A DNA stretch of 33,819 nucleotides from Clostridiales bacterium (GCA_021203325.1 JAJQBL010000029.1:29895-63713), one strand, 5' to 3'. Shown: positions 21,950 to 30,384, numbered from the stretch's first letter. Numbers and translations are program-made. The notes: generated from the letters alone by a model not told the origin.

Positions 21950-22581
21950 TGAGCGAAGTGATAAAGACCGTTGGACTGGTTGCCCTGGTGGCGGCGGTTT
22001 CCTACCTGCTGGGCTGCTGCAACTGGGCGCTGATTATCTCCAAATATATCCTGCATGACGACGTGCGCAGCCACGGCAGCGGCAACGCCGGCCTGACCAA
22101 CTCCTACCGGGTGTTCGGCAAGAAGATAGTGGTCTGGGTGGTGGTGGGCGATCTGGCCAAGGCCATCCTCGCCTGCGCCTTCGGCGGCTGGATTTTTGGC
22201 ACCATGTTGGACTATGCCGTGGCAGGCAAGCTGGTGGGGGGTATCTTCTGCATTCTGGGCCACTCCTTCCCCTGCATGTTCGGCTTCAAGGGGGGCAAGG
22301 GCGTCCTGGCCGGGGCCGGGGTCATCCTCAGCATGGACTGGCGGATTGCCCTGATTTGCCTGGGGGTGTTCGTCCTGATCGTGGTCTGTACCAGAATGGT
22401 CTCCCTGGGCTCCATGGTGGCGGCGGCGCTGTTCCCCATCACCTGCTGGACCATCTACCATGACGGCCTGGTGGTGGTGCTGGCCTGCGTGGCCAGCGTG
22501 CTGATCGTGGTGCGTCACAAGGACAACGCCAAGCGCATCGCCCACGGCGAGGAAAACAAGTTCGAGTTCAAAAAGGAGTAA
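21949..22581 (+). CDS. plsY: Acyl-phosphate:glycerol-3-phosphate acyltransferase
   Basis: This 210-residue polytopic membrane enzyme transfers an acyl group from acyl-phosphate to glycerol-3-phosphate, the first step of phospholipid synthesis. The three PlsY motifs are seen: SHGSGNAGLTNSYR, GHSFPCMFGFKGGKGV (phosphate-binding glycine-rich loop) and RHKDNAKRIAHGEE at the C-terminus. About five hydrophobic segments are present. It overlaps der (TGATG) and is followed after five bases by gpsA, which makes its substrate. Confidence 0.95.
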   Translation: MSEVIKTVGLVALVAAVSYLLGCCNWALIISKYILHDDVRSHGSGNAGLTNSYRVFGKKIVVWVVVGDLAKAILACAFGGWIFGTMLDYAVAGKLVGGIFCILGHSFPCMFGFKGGKGVLAGAGVILSMDWRIALICLGVFVLIVVCTRMVSLGSMVAAALFPITCWTIYHDGLVVVLACVASVLIVVRHKDNAKRIAHGEENKFEFKKE

Positions 22582-22586
22582 CCGAT

Positions 22587-23597
22587 ATGAAGAAGATTGT
22601 TGTATTGGGCTCCGGCGCCTGGGGGACAGCGCTGGCGCTGCTGCTGCTGGAAAACGGCAACGATGTGACCATGTGGAGCTTCTTCCAGAGCGAATGTGAC
22701 ACCCTGAAGGCCAACCGGGAAAACCCCATGCTCCAGGGCGTTCCCATCCCGGAGGCGCTGGGCCTCACCGCCGACATGGGCTGTGCGGCGGAGGCGGACG
22801 TGGTGGTGCTGGCCACCCCCTCCTTCGCCTACCGTTCCACCGCCGCCCGGCTGAAATCCATCGTCCGCCCCGGTACGGTGATCGTCAGCGTGGGCAAGGG
22901 CTTTGAGCAAAAGACCTCCCTGCGGCTCAGCGAGGTCATCGAGTCGGAGCTGGGCCGGGACTGCCCCATCGTGGTGCTGTGCGGCCCCACCCACGCCGAG
23001 GAGGTGGGCCGTGGGGTGCCCACCGCCATTGTGGCGGCCTCCAAATCCCGGGACGCCGCCGAGCTGGTGCAGGACCTCTTTATGAACCAGCGGTTCCGGG
23101 TGTACACCTCCTCTGACGTGGTGGGCTGCGAGGTGGGGGCCGCCCTGAAAAACGTGATGGCGCTGTGCGCCGGGGTCATCGACGGCATGGGCTATGGCGA
23201 CAACACCAGGGCCATGATGATGACCCGCGGGCTGACGGAGATGGCCCGGCTGGGCACCGCCATGGGCGGCTATCAGTCCACCTTCGCCGGCCTCACCGGG
23301 GTGGGGGATTTGATCGTCACCTGCACCAGCACCCACTCCCGGAACTACACCGCCGGTGTGCTGATCGGGCAGGGCATGACCCCTCAGGAGGCGCTGGACG
23401 CCATGGGCGGCAAGGTGGTGGAGGGCTACTATGCCGCCGCCACCGGCGTGGCGCTGGCAAAGAAATGGAATGTGGAGCTGCCCATCACTCAGGCGGCCTA
23501 CGCCGTGCTGTACGAGGGCGAGCGGGTGGAGGATATGTTCCACTCGCTGATGACCCGCAAAAAGACCCATGAGGTCGAGGACGCCTGGGTAAAGTGA
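22587..23597 (+). CDS. gpsA: Glycerol-3-phosphate dehydrogenase [NAD(P)+]
   Basis: This 336-residue enzyme reduces dihydroxyacetone phosphate to glycerol-3-phosphate. The nucleotide-binding GSGAWGTALA is at the N-terminus, with KGFEQ and GPTHAEEV in the middle. ALKNVMALCAGVIDGMGYGDNTRA carries the catalytic Lys, and GVGDLIVTCTS follows in the C-terminal domain. The place of the gene directly after plsY pairs substrate supply with its use. The length is standard. Confidence 0.96.
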   Translation: MKKIVVLGSGAWGTALALLLLENGNDVTMWSFFQSECDTLKANRENPMLQGVPIPEALGLTADMGCAAEADVVVLATPSFAYRSTAARLKSIVRPGTVIVSVGKGFEQKTSLRLSEVIESELGRDCPIVVLCGPTHAEEVGRGVPTAIVAASKSRDAAELVQDLFMNQRFRVYTSSDVVGCEVGAALKNVMALCAGVIDGMGYGDNTRAMMMTRGLTEMARLGTAMGGYQSTFAGLTGVGDLIVTCTSTHSRNYTAGVLIGQGMTPQEALDAMGGKVVEGYYAAATGVALAKKWNVELPITQAAYAVLYEGERVEDMFHSLMTRKKTHEVEDAWVK

Positions 23598-23642
23598 CGG
23601 TTGCCCGGCAAACCCGCCCCGGCAGCCGCTTTGGAGAGGTTT

Positions 23643-24311
23643 ATGAACTATCAGACAATTTTATTTGACCTGGACGGCACCCTTTTGAACACCCTGGACG
23701 ACCTGCACACCGCCTGCAATTATGCCCTGACCGCGGTGGGGGAGCCGCCCCGCAGCAGGGAGGAGGTGCGCCGGTTCGTGGGCAACGGCATCGGGACGCT
23801 GCTGGCGCGGGCCATCTCCGGCGGAACGGACCATCCCCGGTACAGGGAGGCCCTTGCTCTGCTGCAAAGCTACTATCGGGCCCACGACCGGGTGAACACC
23901 GCCCCCTACGAAGGGGTACTGCCCCTGCTGGATGCACTGACGGAGGCGGGTTATTGCCTGGGCGTGGTCTCCAACAAGCCGGACGGGCCGGTGAAGGCCC
24001 TGTGCCGGGCCTATTTTGGGGACAGGATCGCCGTCGCCATTGGGGACCGGCCGGGATTCCGCCGGAAACCCGCCCCGGATGCGGCGCTGGAGGCCCTGCG
24101 GGCCCTGGGGGCGGACCCGGATTCCGCCCTCTATGTGGGGGACAGCGATGTGGACATTGCCACGGCCCGGAACGCCGGTTTGCGATGCCTCTCCGTGACC
24201 TGGGGCTTCCGGGACCGGGAGGTGCTGCTGGCCGCCGGGGCGACGGCGCTGGCGGACAGCCCTCAGGAGGTGCTGGCCTTTTTACAGGGGGAAGCATTGT
24301 GCGGGTGCTGA
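23643..24311 (+). CDS. HAD-family phosphatase (phosphoglycolate phosphatase-like)
   Basis: This 222-residue HAD hydrolase starts at ATG 23643 (GGAGAGG upstream), not the ORF-track ATG at 23601. Motif I is FDLDGTLLNT, motif II VVSNKP, motif III RKPAPD and motif IV YVGDSDVDIATARNAG, with a helical cap between I and II. The pattern is that of Gph/PpaX-type phosphatases acting on phosphoglycolate, pyrophosphate or small phospho-sugars; the exact substrate is not determined. It follows gpsA by 45 bp and overlaps the next gene by 13 bp, so it belongs to the der-plsY-gpsA operon. Confidence 0.88.
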   Translation: MNYQTILFDLDGTLLNTLDDLHTACNYALTAVGEPPRSREEVRRFVGNGIGTLLARAISGGTDHPRYREALALLQSYYRAHDRVNTAPYEGVLPLLDALTEAGYCLGVVSNKPDGPVKALCRAYFGDRIAVAIGDRPGFRRKPAPDAALEALRALGADPDSALYVGDSDVDIATARNAGLRCLSVTWGFRDREVLLAAGATALADSPQEVLAFLQGEALCGC

Positions 24312-24781
24312 TCGACGGCGACGGCTGCCCAGTGGTGAACGACGCGCTGGCGCTGTGCCGACAGTTCGCTGTGCCCTGCCTGATTTTCTGCGACACCGCC
24401 CATGAATTCCAGCGGGAGGGCGCGGAGACTGTCGTGGTGCCCAAAGGGGCGGACAGCGTTGACTTTGCCCTGGTGAATCGGGCGGAGCCGGGAGACATCG
24501 TCGTGACCCAGGACTACGGCCTGGCGGCCATGTGTCTGGGCCGACAGGCGACGGTGCTGAATCAGGACGGAAAACGCTACACGGAGGAGAATATCAGCGG
24601 CCTGCTCTATACCCGCTATCTCGGCGGCAGGGTGCGCCGGGGCGGCGGACGGCTGAAAGGGCCGCCCAAACGGCAGCGCTGGCAGACGGCGGCCTTCCGC
24701 GCCGCCCTGGGTCAGCTGCTGGAACAGGGCCGCGGAACCCCCCGACATTGGCAGAATCGGCAGAGAATCCTGCCGAAATAA
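24299..24781 (+). CDS. YaiI/YqxD family (DUF188) protein
   Basis: This 160-residue protein begins with GTG at 24299 inside the 3' end of the HAD gene; AGGGGG lies six bases upstream. No ATG fits, because the ORF-track version (from 23954) reads through the HAD gene in another frame. The sequence has the family core: VLIDGDGCPVVNDALALC, VPKGADSVDFALVN, DIVVTQDYGLAAMCLGR (PIN-like acidic site) and RVRRGGGRLKGPPKR. The family is widespread with no settled function; the PIN-like fold suggests nucleic acid binding or cleavage. Translation is probably coupled to the HAD gene. Confidence 0.85.
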   Translation: MRVLIDGDGCPVVNDALALCRQFAVPCLIFCDTAHEFQREGAETVVVPKGADSVDFALVNRAEPGDIVVTQDYGLAAMCLGRQATVLNQDGKRYTEENISGLLYTRYLGGRVRRGGGRLKGPPKRQRWQTAAFRAALGQLLEQGRGTPRHWQNRQRILPK

Positions 24782-24784
24782 CGT

Positions 24785-24809
24785 TATTTTCAGAAATATG
24801 CTGAAAATA
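24785..24809. repeat. AT-rich 9-bp inverted repeat after the DUF188 gene
   Basis: TATTTTCAG, seven bases and the perfect complement lie directly past the stop at 24781. No T-run follows. It could be a weak terminator for the der operon or a regulator site upstream of the MATE promoter. Confidence 0.45.
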
Positions 24810-24820
24810 GATGCACCGTC

Positions 24821-24850
24821 TTGCAAAGAAAGAGCGGAATATTGTATAAT
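24821..24850 (+). promoter_or_regulatory. Promoter of the MATE exporter gene
   Basis: TTGCAA (24821-24826) and a consensus TATAAT (24845-24850) are 18 bp apart, with a leader of about 55 nt. Confidence 0.75.
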
Positions 24851-24856
24851 AGCAAA

Positions 24857-24870
24857 ACCGACAGATCGGT
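24857..24870 (+). promoter_or_regulatory. Candidate operator at the MATE gene transcription start
   Basis: The palindrome ACCGA-N4-TCGGT lies at the predicted +1 of the MATE promoter, where a repressor of the TetR or MarR type would block transcription. No regulator gene is adjacent, so the binding protein would be encoded elsewhere. Confidence 0.45.
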
Positions 24871-24914
24871 ACCAACTGTAACGTGAGAAACGGAAAAAGG
24901 AGGAGCCTTTCCAT

Positions 24915-26297
24915 ATGAATGAAAAAAGTGAGTCCGTACAGGATAACAAAATGGGGGTGCTGCCCGTCAACAGGCTGCTGGTCAGCATGGCTCTGCCGCT
25001 GATCATCTCCATGCTGGTGCAGGCGGCCTATAATATTGTAGACAGCGTGTTCGTATCCATGGTCAGCGAGGACGCCCTGACGGCGGTTTCCCTGGCCTTC
25101 CCCATTCAAACAGTGATGATCGCCGTGGCCAACGGCACCGGCGTGGGCGTCAACTCCATCCTGTCCAAGGCGCTGGGGGAGAAGAAGCATGACGAGGCCA
25201 CGCAGATGGCAAACCACGGCATCTTCCTTGCCTTCTGCTCCTTCCTGGCCTTCGTGCTGGTGGGGGCCTTCGTCAGCGGGCCCTTCTATCACAGCCAGGT
25301 CAGCGCCGACAGCGAGATCGCCATCGGCGGCATCCAGTACATGACCATCTGCTGCTGCTTCAGCTTCGGCCTGTTTATGCAGAATATGCTGGAGCGGCTG
25401 CTCCAGTCCACCGGGCACACTGTCCAGACCATGATCAGCCAGTCCACCGGCGCCATCATCAACATCATTCTGGACCCGCTGCTGATCTTCGGCGTGGGCA
25501 TTTTCCCGGAGATGGGGGTGGCCGGTGCGGCCATTGCCACGGTGATCGGCCAGCATATTGCGGCCTGCATTGCCTTCTTTATGAACATCAAATATAATAC
25601 GGAGATCAGCCTGTCCCTCCGGGAGGTGTTCCGGCCCAAGCTGGACATCATCAAGCGGATCTATGCGGTGGGCCTGCCCACCATCATCATGCAGTCCATC
25701 GGCTCGGTGACGACCTACGGCATGAACCTGATCCTGATCTCCTTCACCACCACCGCCACCACGGTCTACGGCGTGTACTACAAGCTGCAATCCATCTTCT
25801 TCATGCCGGTATTCGGCCTGACCAGCGCCATGGTGCCCATCATCGCCTTCAACTACGGCGCCCAGAAGCGCAGCCGTATGGTGCAGACCGTCAAGCTGGG
25901 CATTGGCTATGCCCTGGGCTTCATGATTTTGGGCATCGTGCTGTTCCAGGTGTTCCCGGCTCAGCTGCTGAGCATTTTCAGCGCATCGGAGAATATGCTG
26001 GAGATCGGCGTCCCCGCCCTGCGGACGATTTCCCTGAGCTATGTCTTTGCCGGCATCTGCATTGTGCTGGGCACCACCTTCCAGGCCCTGGGGAACGGCG
26101 TGTACTCCATGCTGGTGTCCTTCGGGCGGCAGATCGTGGTGCTGCTGCCGGTGGCTTATCTGCTGAGCAGGGTGGGCGGCCTGTCCGCCATCTGGTGGGC
26201 CTTCCCCATCGCGGAGCTGGTAAGCATGGCGCTGTCCATTTACTTCTTCCTGCGAATCTACCGGAAGGTCATTCGCAACGTCCCTGACGCGGTGTAA
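24915..26297 (+). CDS. MATE-family multidrug/toxin exporter
   Basis: This 460-residue protein has about 12 hydrophobic helices. The N-terminus (LLVSMALPLIISMLVQAAYNIVDSVFVSMV) and the repeat in the second half (GLPTIIMQSIGSVTTYGMNLIL) match the MATE/DinF group, nearest MepA/NorM-type exporters. The first-half motif NGTGVGVNSILSKALGEK is typical. Such proteins export cationic compounds using Na+ or H+ gradients; the natural substrate is unknown. The gene has its own promoter, a candidate operator and a strong terminator, so it is a single-gene unit. GGAGGAG precedes the ATG. Confidence 0.9.
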   Translation: MNEKSESVQDNKMGVLPVNRLLVSMALPLIISMLVQAAYNIVDSVFVSMVSEDALTAVSLAFPIQTVMIAVANGTGVGVNSILSKALGEKKHDEATQMANHGIFLAFCSFLAFVLVGAFVSGPFYHSQVSADSEIAIGGIQYMTICCCFSFGLFMQNMLERLLQSTGHTVQTMISQSTGAIINIILDPLLIFGVGIFPEMGVAGAAIATVIGQHIAACIAFFMNIKYNTEISLSLREVFRPKLDIIKRIYAVGLPTIIMQSIGSVTTYGMNLILISFTTTATTVYGVYYKLQSIFFMPVFGLTSAMVPIIAFNYGAQKRSRMVQTVKLGIGYALGFMILGIVLFQVFPAQLLSIFSASENMLEIGVPALRTISLSYVFAGICIVLGTTFQALGNGVYSMLVSFGRQIVVLLPVAYLLSRVGGLSAIWWAFPIAELVSMALSIYFFLRIYRKVIRNVPDAV

Positions 26298-26317
26298 CAT
26301 CGGATTGGATTTACCAG

Positions 26318-26358
26318 AAAAAGGTGTGAGGAAATTCAAATTTCTTCACACCTTTTTT
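26318..26358 (+). terminator. Intrinsic terminator of the MATE gene
   Basis: An 18-bp stem (AAAAAGGTGTGAGGAAAT with one G-U pair) and a four-base loop run into TTTTTT. The ORF-track start of the lysozyme at 26305 would cross it, supporting the later start at 26419. Confidence 0.92.
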
Positions 26359-26418
26359 ACCGTTTTCCTGTCGAACTGTGGTAGAATGGCGGTATCATCG
26401 GGTTGCGGAGGTGCGCAA

Positions 26419-27267
26419 ATGAAGAAATGGATACGGCGGAGCGGGCTGACCCTCTGTTTGCTGCTCTGCCTGGCGGTGCTGCTGGTCTGTTCCTCCGACT
26501 CCAGCCTGGGGCGGTGGACCTACTACACGCCGGAGACGGTGGAGTTTAACGGGCAGGAGATAGAGATTGACAGCTCTCTGGAACGCAGCGCGCTGGAGGA
26601 GGACAGTTTCTCCCAGGAGGAGGACGGGACGCTGACCTACAGCGGCGAGGCCCTGTACGGCATTGACCTCTCCGCCCATCAGGGAGAGGTGGACTGGGCC
26701 GCGGTGGCGGACTCCGGGGTGGACTTTGTCATGCTCCGGGCGGGCTACCGGGGCTACAGCACCGGCGGACTGTCGGAGGACAGCCGCTTTGCGGAAAACC
26801 TCACCGGCGCCCTGGAGGCGGGGATTCAGGTGGGGGTGTACTTCTTCTCCCAGGCCGTTACGGCGGAGGAGGCGGAGGAGGAGGCTGCCTTTGTGCTGGC
26901 CCTGCTGGACGGGCAGGCGCTGGACCTTCCCATCGCCTACGACTGGGAGTACATCACCTATGACGACGCCCGCACCGACGGCCTGGACGCGGAGACGGTG
27001 ACGGCCTGCGCGGCGGCATTCTGCGCCGCCATCGAGGAGGCCGGGTATGACGCCATGGTGTACTGCAACGGAGAACTGGGGTATCTGAACTACGACCTCA
27101 GCGCACTGGAGGGCTATGAGGTGTGGTACGCCGAATACGCCGATTCCCCCGGCTTCGCCTACGCCATCGCCATGTGGCAGTATTCCAGCTCCGGCACGGT
27201 GAACGGAATTGCCGGCGATGTGGATTTGGACCTCCTGTTCCTCCCGGAGGAGGCGGAGGAGGAGTAA
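26419..27267 (+). CDS. Membrane-anchored GH25 muramidase (lysozyme)
   Basis: This 282-residue protein starts at ATG 26419 (GGAGG nine bases upstream). One hydrophobic helix (GLTLCLLLCLAVLLVC, residues 9-24) anchors it or acts as signal; LLVC is a poor lipobox. The catalytic domain begins YGIDLSAHQGEVDW (Asp), continues with VGVYFFSQ and PIAYDWEY (the Asp-x-Glu catalytic pair) and ends WQYSSSGTVNGIAGDVDLD, the classic GH25 ending. The substrate is peptidoglycan, cut between MurNAc and GlcNAc. The protein is strongly acidic. It stands alone between the MATE and ech units. No phage genes are near, so a wall-remodelling enzyme is more likely than an endolysin. Confidence 0.92.
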   Translation: MKKWIRRSGLTLCLLLCLAVLLVCSSDSSLGRWTYYTPETVEFNGQEIEIDSSLERSALEEDSFSQEEDGTLTYSGEALYGIDLSAHQGEVDWAAVADSGVDFVMLRAGYRGYSTGGLSEDSRFAENLTGALEAGIQVGVYFFSQAVTAEEAEEEAAFVLALLDGQALDLPIAYDWEYITYDDARTDGLDAETVTACAAAFCAAIEEAGYDAMVYCNGELGYLNYDLSALEGYEVWYAEYADSPGFAYAIAMWQYSSSGTVNGIAGDVDLDLLFLPEEAEEE

Positions 27268-27356
27268 AACCAGATACGGGAAACAGATTTACGGAATTAT
27301 AGGTGGAAAAGGCGAAAAAAACTGTCTAAATTCGCCAAAAAATGATTGTTAAACTA

Positions 27357-27385
27357 TTCGCAAAATCAAAAGATTGCGCTATAAT
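27357..27385 (+). promoter_or_regulatory. Promoter of the ech hydrogenase operon
   Basis: TTCGCA (27357-27362, four of six consensus) and a perfect TATAAT (27380-27385) are 17 bp apart in an AT-rich patch. Transcription should begin near 27392, about 190 nt before echA. Just upstream (27312-27336) GGCGAA and TTCGCC form a small inverted repeat followed by A's, possibly a weak minus-strand hairpin. I see no gene between 27268 and 27582. Confidence 0.75.
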
Positions 27386-27391
27386 ATTGCC

Positions 27392-27582
27392 GTATTATGG
27401 TGCGGTGTGCGTGAGGGTGAAGCGCACCCTTCCGGCGTCCGTTTTGGGCCGGACCGGTCCGCAGGGGTTTCTGGATGGGGAGCAGAAATCCGTGCGAATT
27501 GTCGCGGCAAATCGGATGGCTGCCAAAGGGAGGGTGTCCCGGTATCCTGCGGGCACACGCCGAAAGAGAGAAGGCTGTGATT
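27392..27582 (+). promoter_or_regulatory. Structured ech leader RNA, candidate riboswitch or attenuator
   Basis: This GC-rich leader holds six consecutive local hairpins. They are AGGGTG/CACCCT (27414-27430), TCCGGC/GCCGGA (27431-27453), GGGTTTCTG/CAGAAATCC (27465-27491), GCGA/TCGC (27494-27505), GGCA/TGCC (27506-27524) and GTGTCCCG/CGGGCACAC with one bulge (27534-27558). GCACAC of the last stem can instead pair with GTGTGC at 27405-27410, which would close the whole element into a multi-stem structure. The ribosome binding site (GAGAAGG, 27568-27574) follows directly. I could not match it from memory to cobalamin, Moco, NiCo, glycine or c-di-GMP riboswitches. Function is inferred only from structure and position. 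Confidence 0.5.
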
Positions 27583-29505
27583 GTGATTTTGATACCCGTC
27601 CTGATTCTGTTTCCGTTTGTGATGGCCGCAATCCTGGCGCTGGTGAAGGACGACAGGGCCAGGGGCCTGTGTGTCTACATCGGCTCCGGCGTCACGATGG
27701 CGCTGGCCCTGTTGGTCAGCGGCTGGTGGCTCTCCGGCGGACAGGCAGACCTGCTGCTGTTTGAGGAGACGTCGCTGGTGGATCACTTGATGATCGTGGG
27801 CGACCTGTTCCTGATGTGTCTGGTGGTCTACCTGAGCGTCAAGCATAAGAAGTACCCCATCGTCCTGCTGAGCGTGGCCCAGACCCTGGGTGTGCTGTGG
27901 GTGGAGCTGTTCGGCGGCTCCGTGGAGGAGACGCCCCATATCCTGATAGACCGGCTCAGTGTGATTCTGATGCTGATCGTCGCCATTGTCGGCGGCCTGA
28001 TCGTCATCTACGCCGTGGGCTATATGCGGGGCTATGTCCATCACCACACGGAGTTTGCGGACCGGAGAGGCTTCTTCTTCCCCATGCTGTTTGTCTTTCT
28101 GGGGGCCATGTTCGGCCTGGTGCTGTCGGAGAGCATGACCTGGATGTATTTCTTCTGGGAGATCACCTCCGTCTGCTCCTTCCTGCTGATCGGCTACACC
28201 AGGACCGATGAAGCGGTACATAACAGCTTCCGTGCCCTGTGGATGAACCTGCTGGGCGGCCTGGGCTATGCGGTGGGCATCATCTGGTTCGCCGTGAGCC
28301 ATCACTCCTTCAGCCTGTCCGCCATGGTGTCCGCCGGGAAGGGCGGGGACATGGTGGCCGTGGCCTGCGTGGCCCTGCTGAGCTTTGCGGCGCTGACGAA
28401 GTCCGCCCAGATGCCCTTCAGCCAGTGGCTGCTGGGGGCCATGGTGGCGCCTACCCCCACCTCCGCCCTGCTGCACTCGGCCACCATGGTCAAGGCGGGC
28501 GTGTACCTGCTGCTGCGGCTGGCCCCGGCCCTGCAAAACAACTGGGCGGGGTATATGGTGGCCTTCATCGGCGGCTTCACCTTCTTTGTGGCCTCGCTGA
28601 TGGCCATTTCCCAGAGCGACGGCAAGAAGATTCTGGCCTATTCCACCATCTCCAACCTGGGCCTGATCACCGCCTGCGCCGGCATCGGCGCGTCGGAGAC
28701 CTACTGGGCGGCGGTGTTCCTGATTATGTTCCACGCGGTGTCCAAGTCCATGCTGTTCCAGTCCGTGGGTGCGGTGGAGAACGCCACCGGCAGCCGTGAC
28801 GTGGAGACCATGCACGGCCTGATGCTGCGGATGCCCAAGCTGGCCGTGGTCATGGTTATCGGTATCTGCGGGATGTTCCTGGCCCCCTTCGGTATGCTGG
28901 TGTCCAAGTGGGCGGCGCTGAAAGCCTTCGTGGACGCAGGCGGCCTGCTGGGCACGGCAATGCCCCTGTTTGTCTGCTTCGGCTCCGCCACCACCTGCCT
29001 GTACTGGTCCAAGTGGCTGTGCCGTCTGCTGGTGGTGGACCATATCCGCACCACCAAGGACATCACCGGGCGGAACGAGTATTTTTCCCTGTTCGCCCAC
29101 GCGGCCATTATGATTCTGCTGTGCGTCAGCTTCCCCAGCCTGTCGAACTATGTGGTGCTGCCCATCGTCACCGAGCTGTACGGCGAGGTGGACCCCGCCA
29201 TCACCACCGGCAACCTGCTGTTTATGGTGGTGCTGCTGTTCTGCGTGTTCGTGATTCCGCTGCTGGTGTTCCTGGTGACGCGGCGCTCCCATCCCCACCC
29301 GGTGATGAGCTATGTGGCCGGTATCAACACCGGCGACAGCCAGCACTTTGTGGACTCCATGGGGGATGAGAAGGAGATTCAGACCACCTCCTGGTACATG
29401 GAGGACTGGTTCGGGGAGAAAAAGCTGATGTTCCCCAGCCTGGCGATTTCCAGCTTCATCATCGTGCTGTGTATGATTCTGCTGTTGGGAGGTGTGGCCT
29501 CATGA
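27583..29505 (+). CDS. echA: Ech-type hydrogenase antiporter-like subunit EchA
   Basis: This is the large NuoL/Mrp-like membrane subunit, about 640 residues with some 14-16 helices. It should translocate H+ or Na+ when the hydrogenase oxidises ferredoxin. The conserved FFWEITSVCSFLLIGY (Glu of TM5) and GAMVAPTPTSALLHSATMVKAGVYLL (Lys) match NuoL. The start is a GTG: 27583 has AGAAGG eight bases upstream, and GTG 27577 and TTG 27589 are alternatives. The ORF-track ATG at 27475 lies in the structured leader. It is the first gene of echABCDEF and overlaps echB by ATGA. Confidence 0.9.
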   Translation: MILIPVLILFPFVMAAILALVKDDRARGLCVYIGSGVTMALALLVSGWWLSGGQADLLLFEETSLVDHLMIVGDLFLMCLVVYLSVKHKKYPIVLLSVAQTLGVLWVELFGGSVEETPHILIDRLSVILMLIVAIVGGLIVIYAVGYMRGYVHHHTEFADRRGFFFPMLFVFLGAMFGLVLSESMTWMYFFWEITSVCSFLLIGYTRTDEAVHNSFRALWMNLLGGLGYAVGIIWFAVSHHSFSLSAMVSAGKGGDMVAVACVALLSFAALTKSAQMPFSQWLLGAMVAPTPTSALLHSATMVKAGVYLLLRLAPALQNNWAGYMVAFIGGFTFFVASLMAISQSDGKKILAYSTISNLGLITACAGIGASETYWAAVFLIMFHAVSKSMLFQSVGAVENATGSRDVETMHGLMLRMPKLAVVMVIGICGMFLAPFGMLVSKWAALKAFVDAGGLLGTAMPLFVCFGSATTCLYWSKWLCRLLVVDHIRTTKDITGRNEYFSLFAHAAIMILLCVSFPSLSNYVVLPIVTELYGEVDPAITTGNLLFMVVLLFCVFVIPLLVFLVTRRSHPHPVMSYVAGINTGDSQHFVDSMGDEKEIQTTSWYMEDWFGEKKLMFPSLAISSFIIVLCMILLLGGVAS

Positions 29506-30371
29506 TGCTGAGTGTGATGGTTGGCCTTGGATACATTCTGTTCGCCCCGCTGATCGGCGGGCTGCTGGAGGGCATGGGCCGCGTCCTCACCGCCCGTATG
29601 CAGGGGCGGAAGGGCCCCTCTGTATTGCAGCCCTTCTGGGACCTGCAAAAGCTGCTGCGTAAAGAGCTGGTGACGGTCAGCCGTATGCAGCTGATCATGA
29701 TCGGCTCCTACACCCTGTTTGTCATCCTGTCCGGAACCCTGTTTTTCAGCGGCAATGACATTATGATGTGCTTCTTCTCCCTGACCACGGCGGATATGTT
29801 CCTGGTGGTGGCGGCCAGCTGCACCGGCTCCCCCTTCTCCACCATGGGCGCCAACCGTGAGCTGATTCAGATGGCCTCCTATGAGCCGATGCTGCTGCTC
29901 ACCGGCGTGGGCTTCTACCTGGCGGACGGCACCTTCCGGGTGTCCACCATCGGTACCCACGAGGGCCTGCCTGCCATCGTGATGCTGCCCGGCTTCTTCA
30001 TCGGGGTGGTGGTGATTCTGGCCATCAAGCTGCGGAAGAGCCCCTTTGACATCTCCACCTCTCACCACGCCCATCAGGAGATGGTGAAGGGCACCACGAC
30101 GGAGCTGTCCGGCCCCACCCTGGCCTGCTACACCATTGCGGACTGGTACGAGCAGGTCATGCTGATGGGCATTGTGGGCATCTTCTTTGCCAACAACCGC
30201 TGGTGGTCCGTGGTGGTGGCGCTGGTCTGCATTGTCCTGGTCTACTTCTTCGAGGTGCTGGTGGACAACACCTGTGCCCGGGTCAAGTGGCAGGTCATGT
30301 TCAAGGTGGCCTGGGGCGTCACCCTGGTGGCCGCCGGCACCAATCTGCTGCTGCTGCAGATGATTCGTTAA
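29502..30371 (+). CDS. echB: Ech-type hydrogenase membrane subunit EchB (NuoH-like)
   Basis: This 289-residue membrane protein starts at ATG 29502, overlapping the echA stop, with GGGAGG ten bases upstream. Features of the NuoH/HyfC family are GRKGPSVLQPFWDLQKLLRKE near residue 30, GANRELIQMASYEP, and SPFDISTSHHAHQEMVKGTTTE, the cytoplasmic loop that couples redox to ion transport. About eight helices are visible. It anchors the hydrophilic EchC-EchF module to the membrane. Confidence 0.93.
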   Translation: MMLSVMVGLGYILFAPLIGGLLEGMGRVLTARMQGRKGPSVLQPFWDLQKLLRKELVTVSRMQLIMIGSYTLFVILSGTLFFSGNDIMMCFFSLTTADMFLVVAASCTGSPFSTMGANRELIQMASYEPMLLLTGVGFYLADGTFRVSTIGTHEGLPAIVMLPGFFIGVVVILAIKLRKSPFDISTSHHAHQEMVKGTTTELSGPTLACYTIADWYEQVMLMGIVGIFFANNRWWSVVVALVCIVLVYFFEVLVDNTCARVKWQVMFKVAWGVTLVAAGTNLLLLQMIR

Positions 30372-30384
30372 GGAGGGACAGAAG

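Noticed and set aside
26419-27267. Prophage endolysin
   Set aside because: The GH25 protein has a membrane anchor and there are no holin or other phage genes nearby.
27392-27582. Known riboswitch class (cobalamin, Moco, NiCo, glycine, c-di-GMP)
   Set aside because: The conserved boxes of these classes, as far as I can recall them, are not present. A covariance search was not possible.
24594-29346. 581-aa and 655-aa minus-strand ORFs (24594-26339, 27379-29346) antisense to the MATE and echA genes
   Set aside because: His/Gln/Gly-rich shadows without ribosome binding sites or recognisable motifs.
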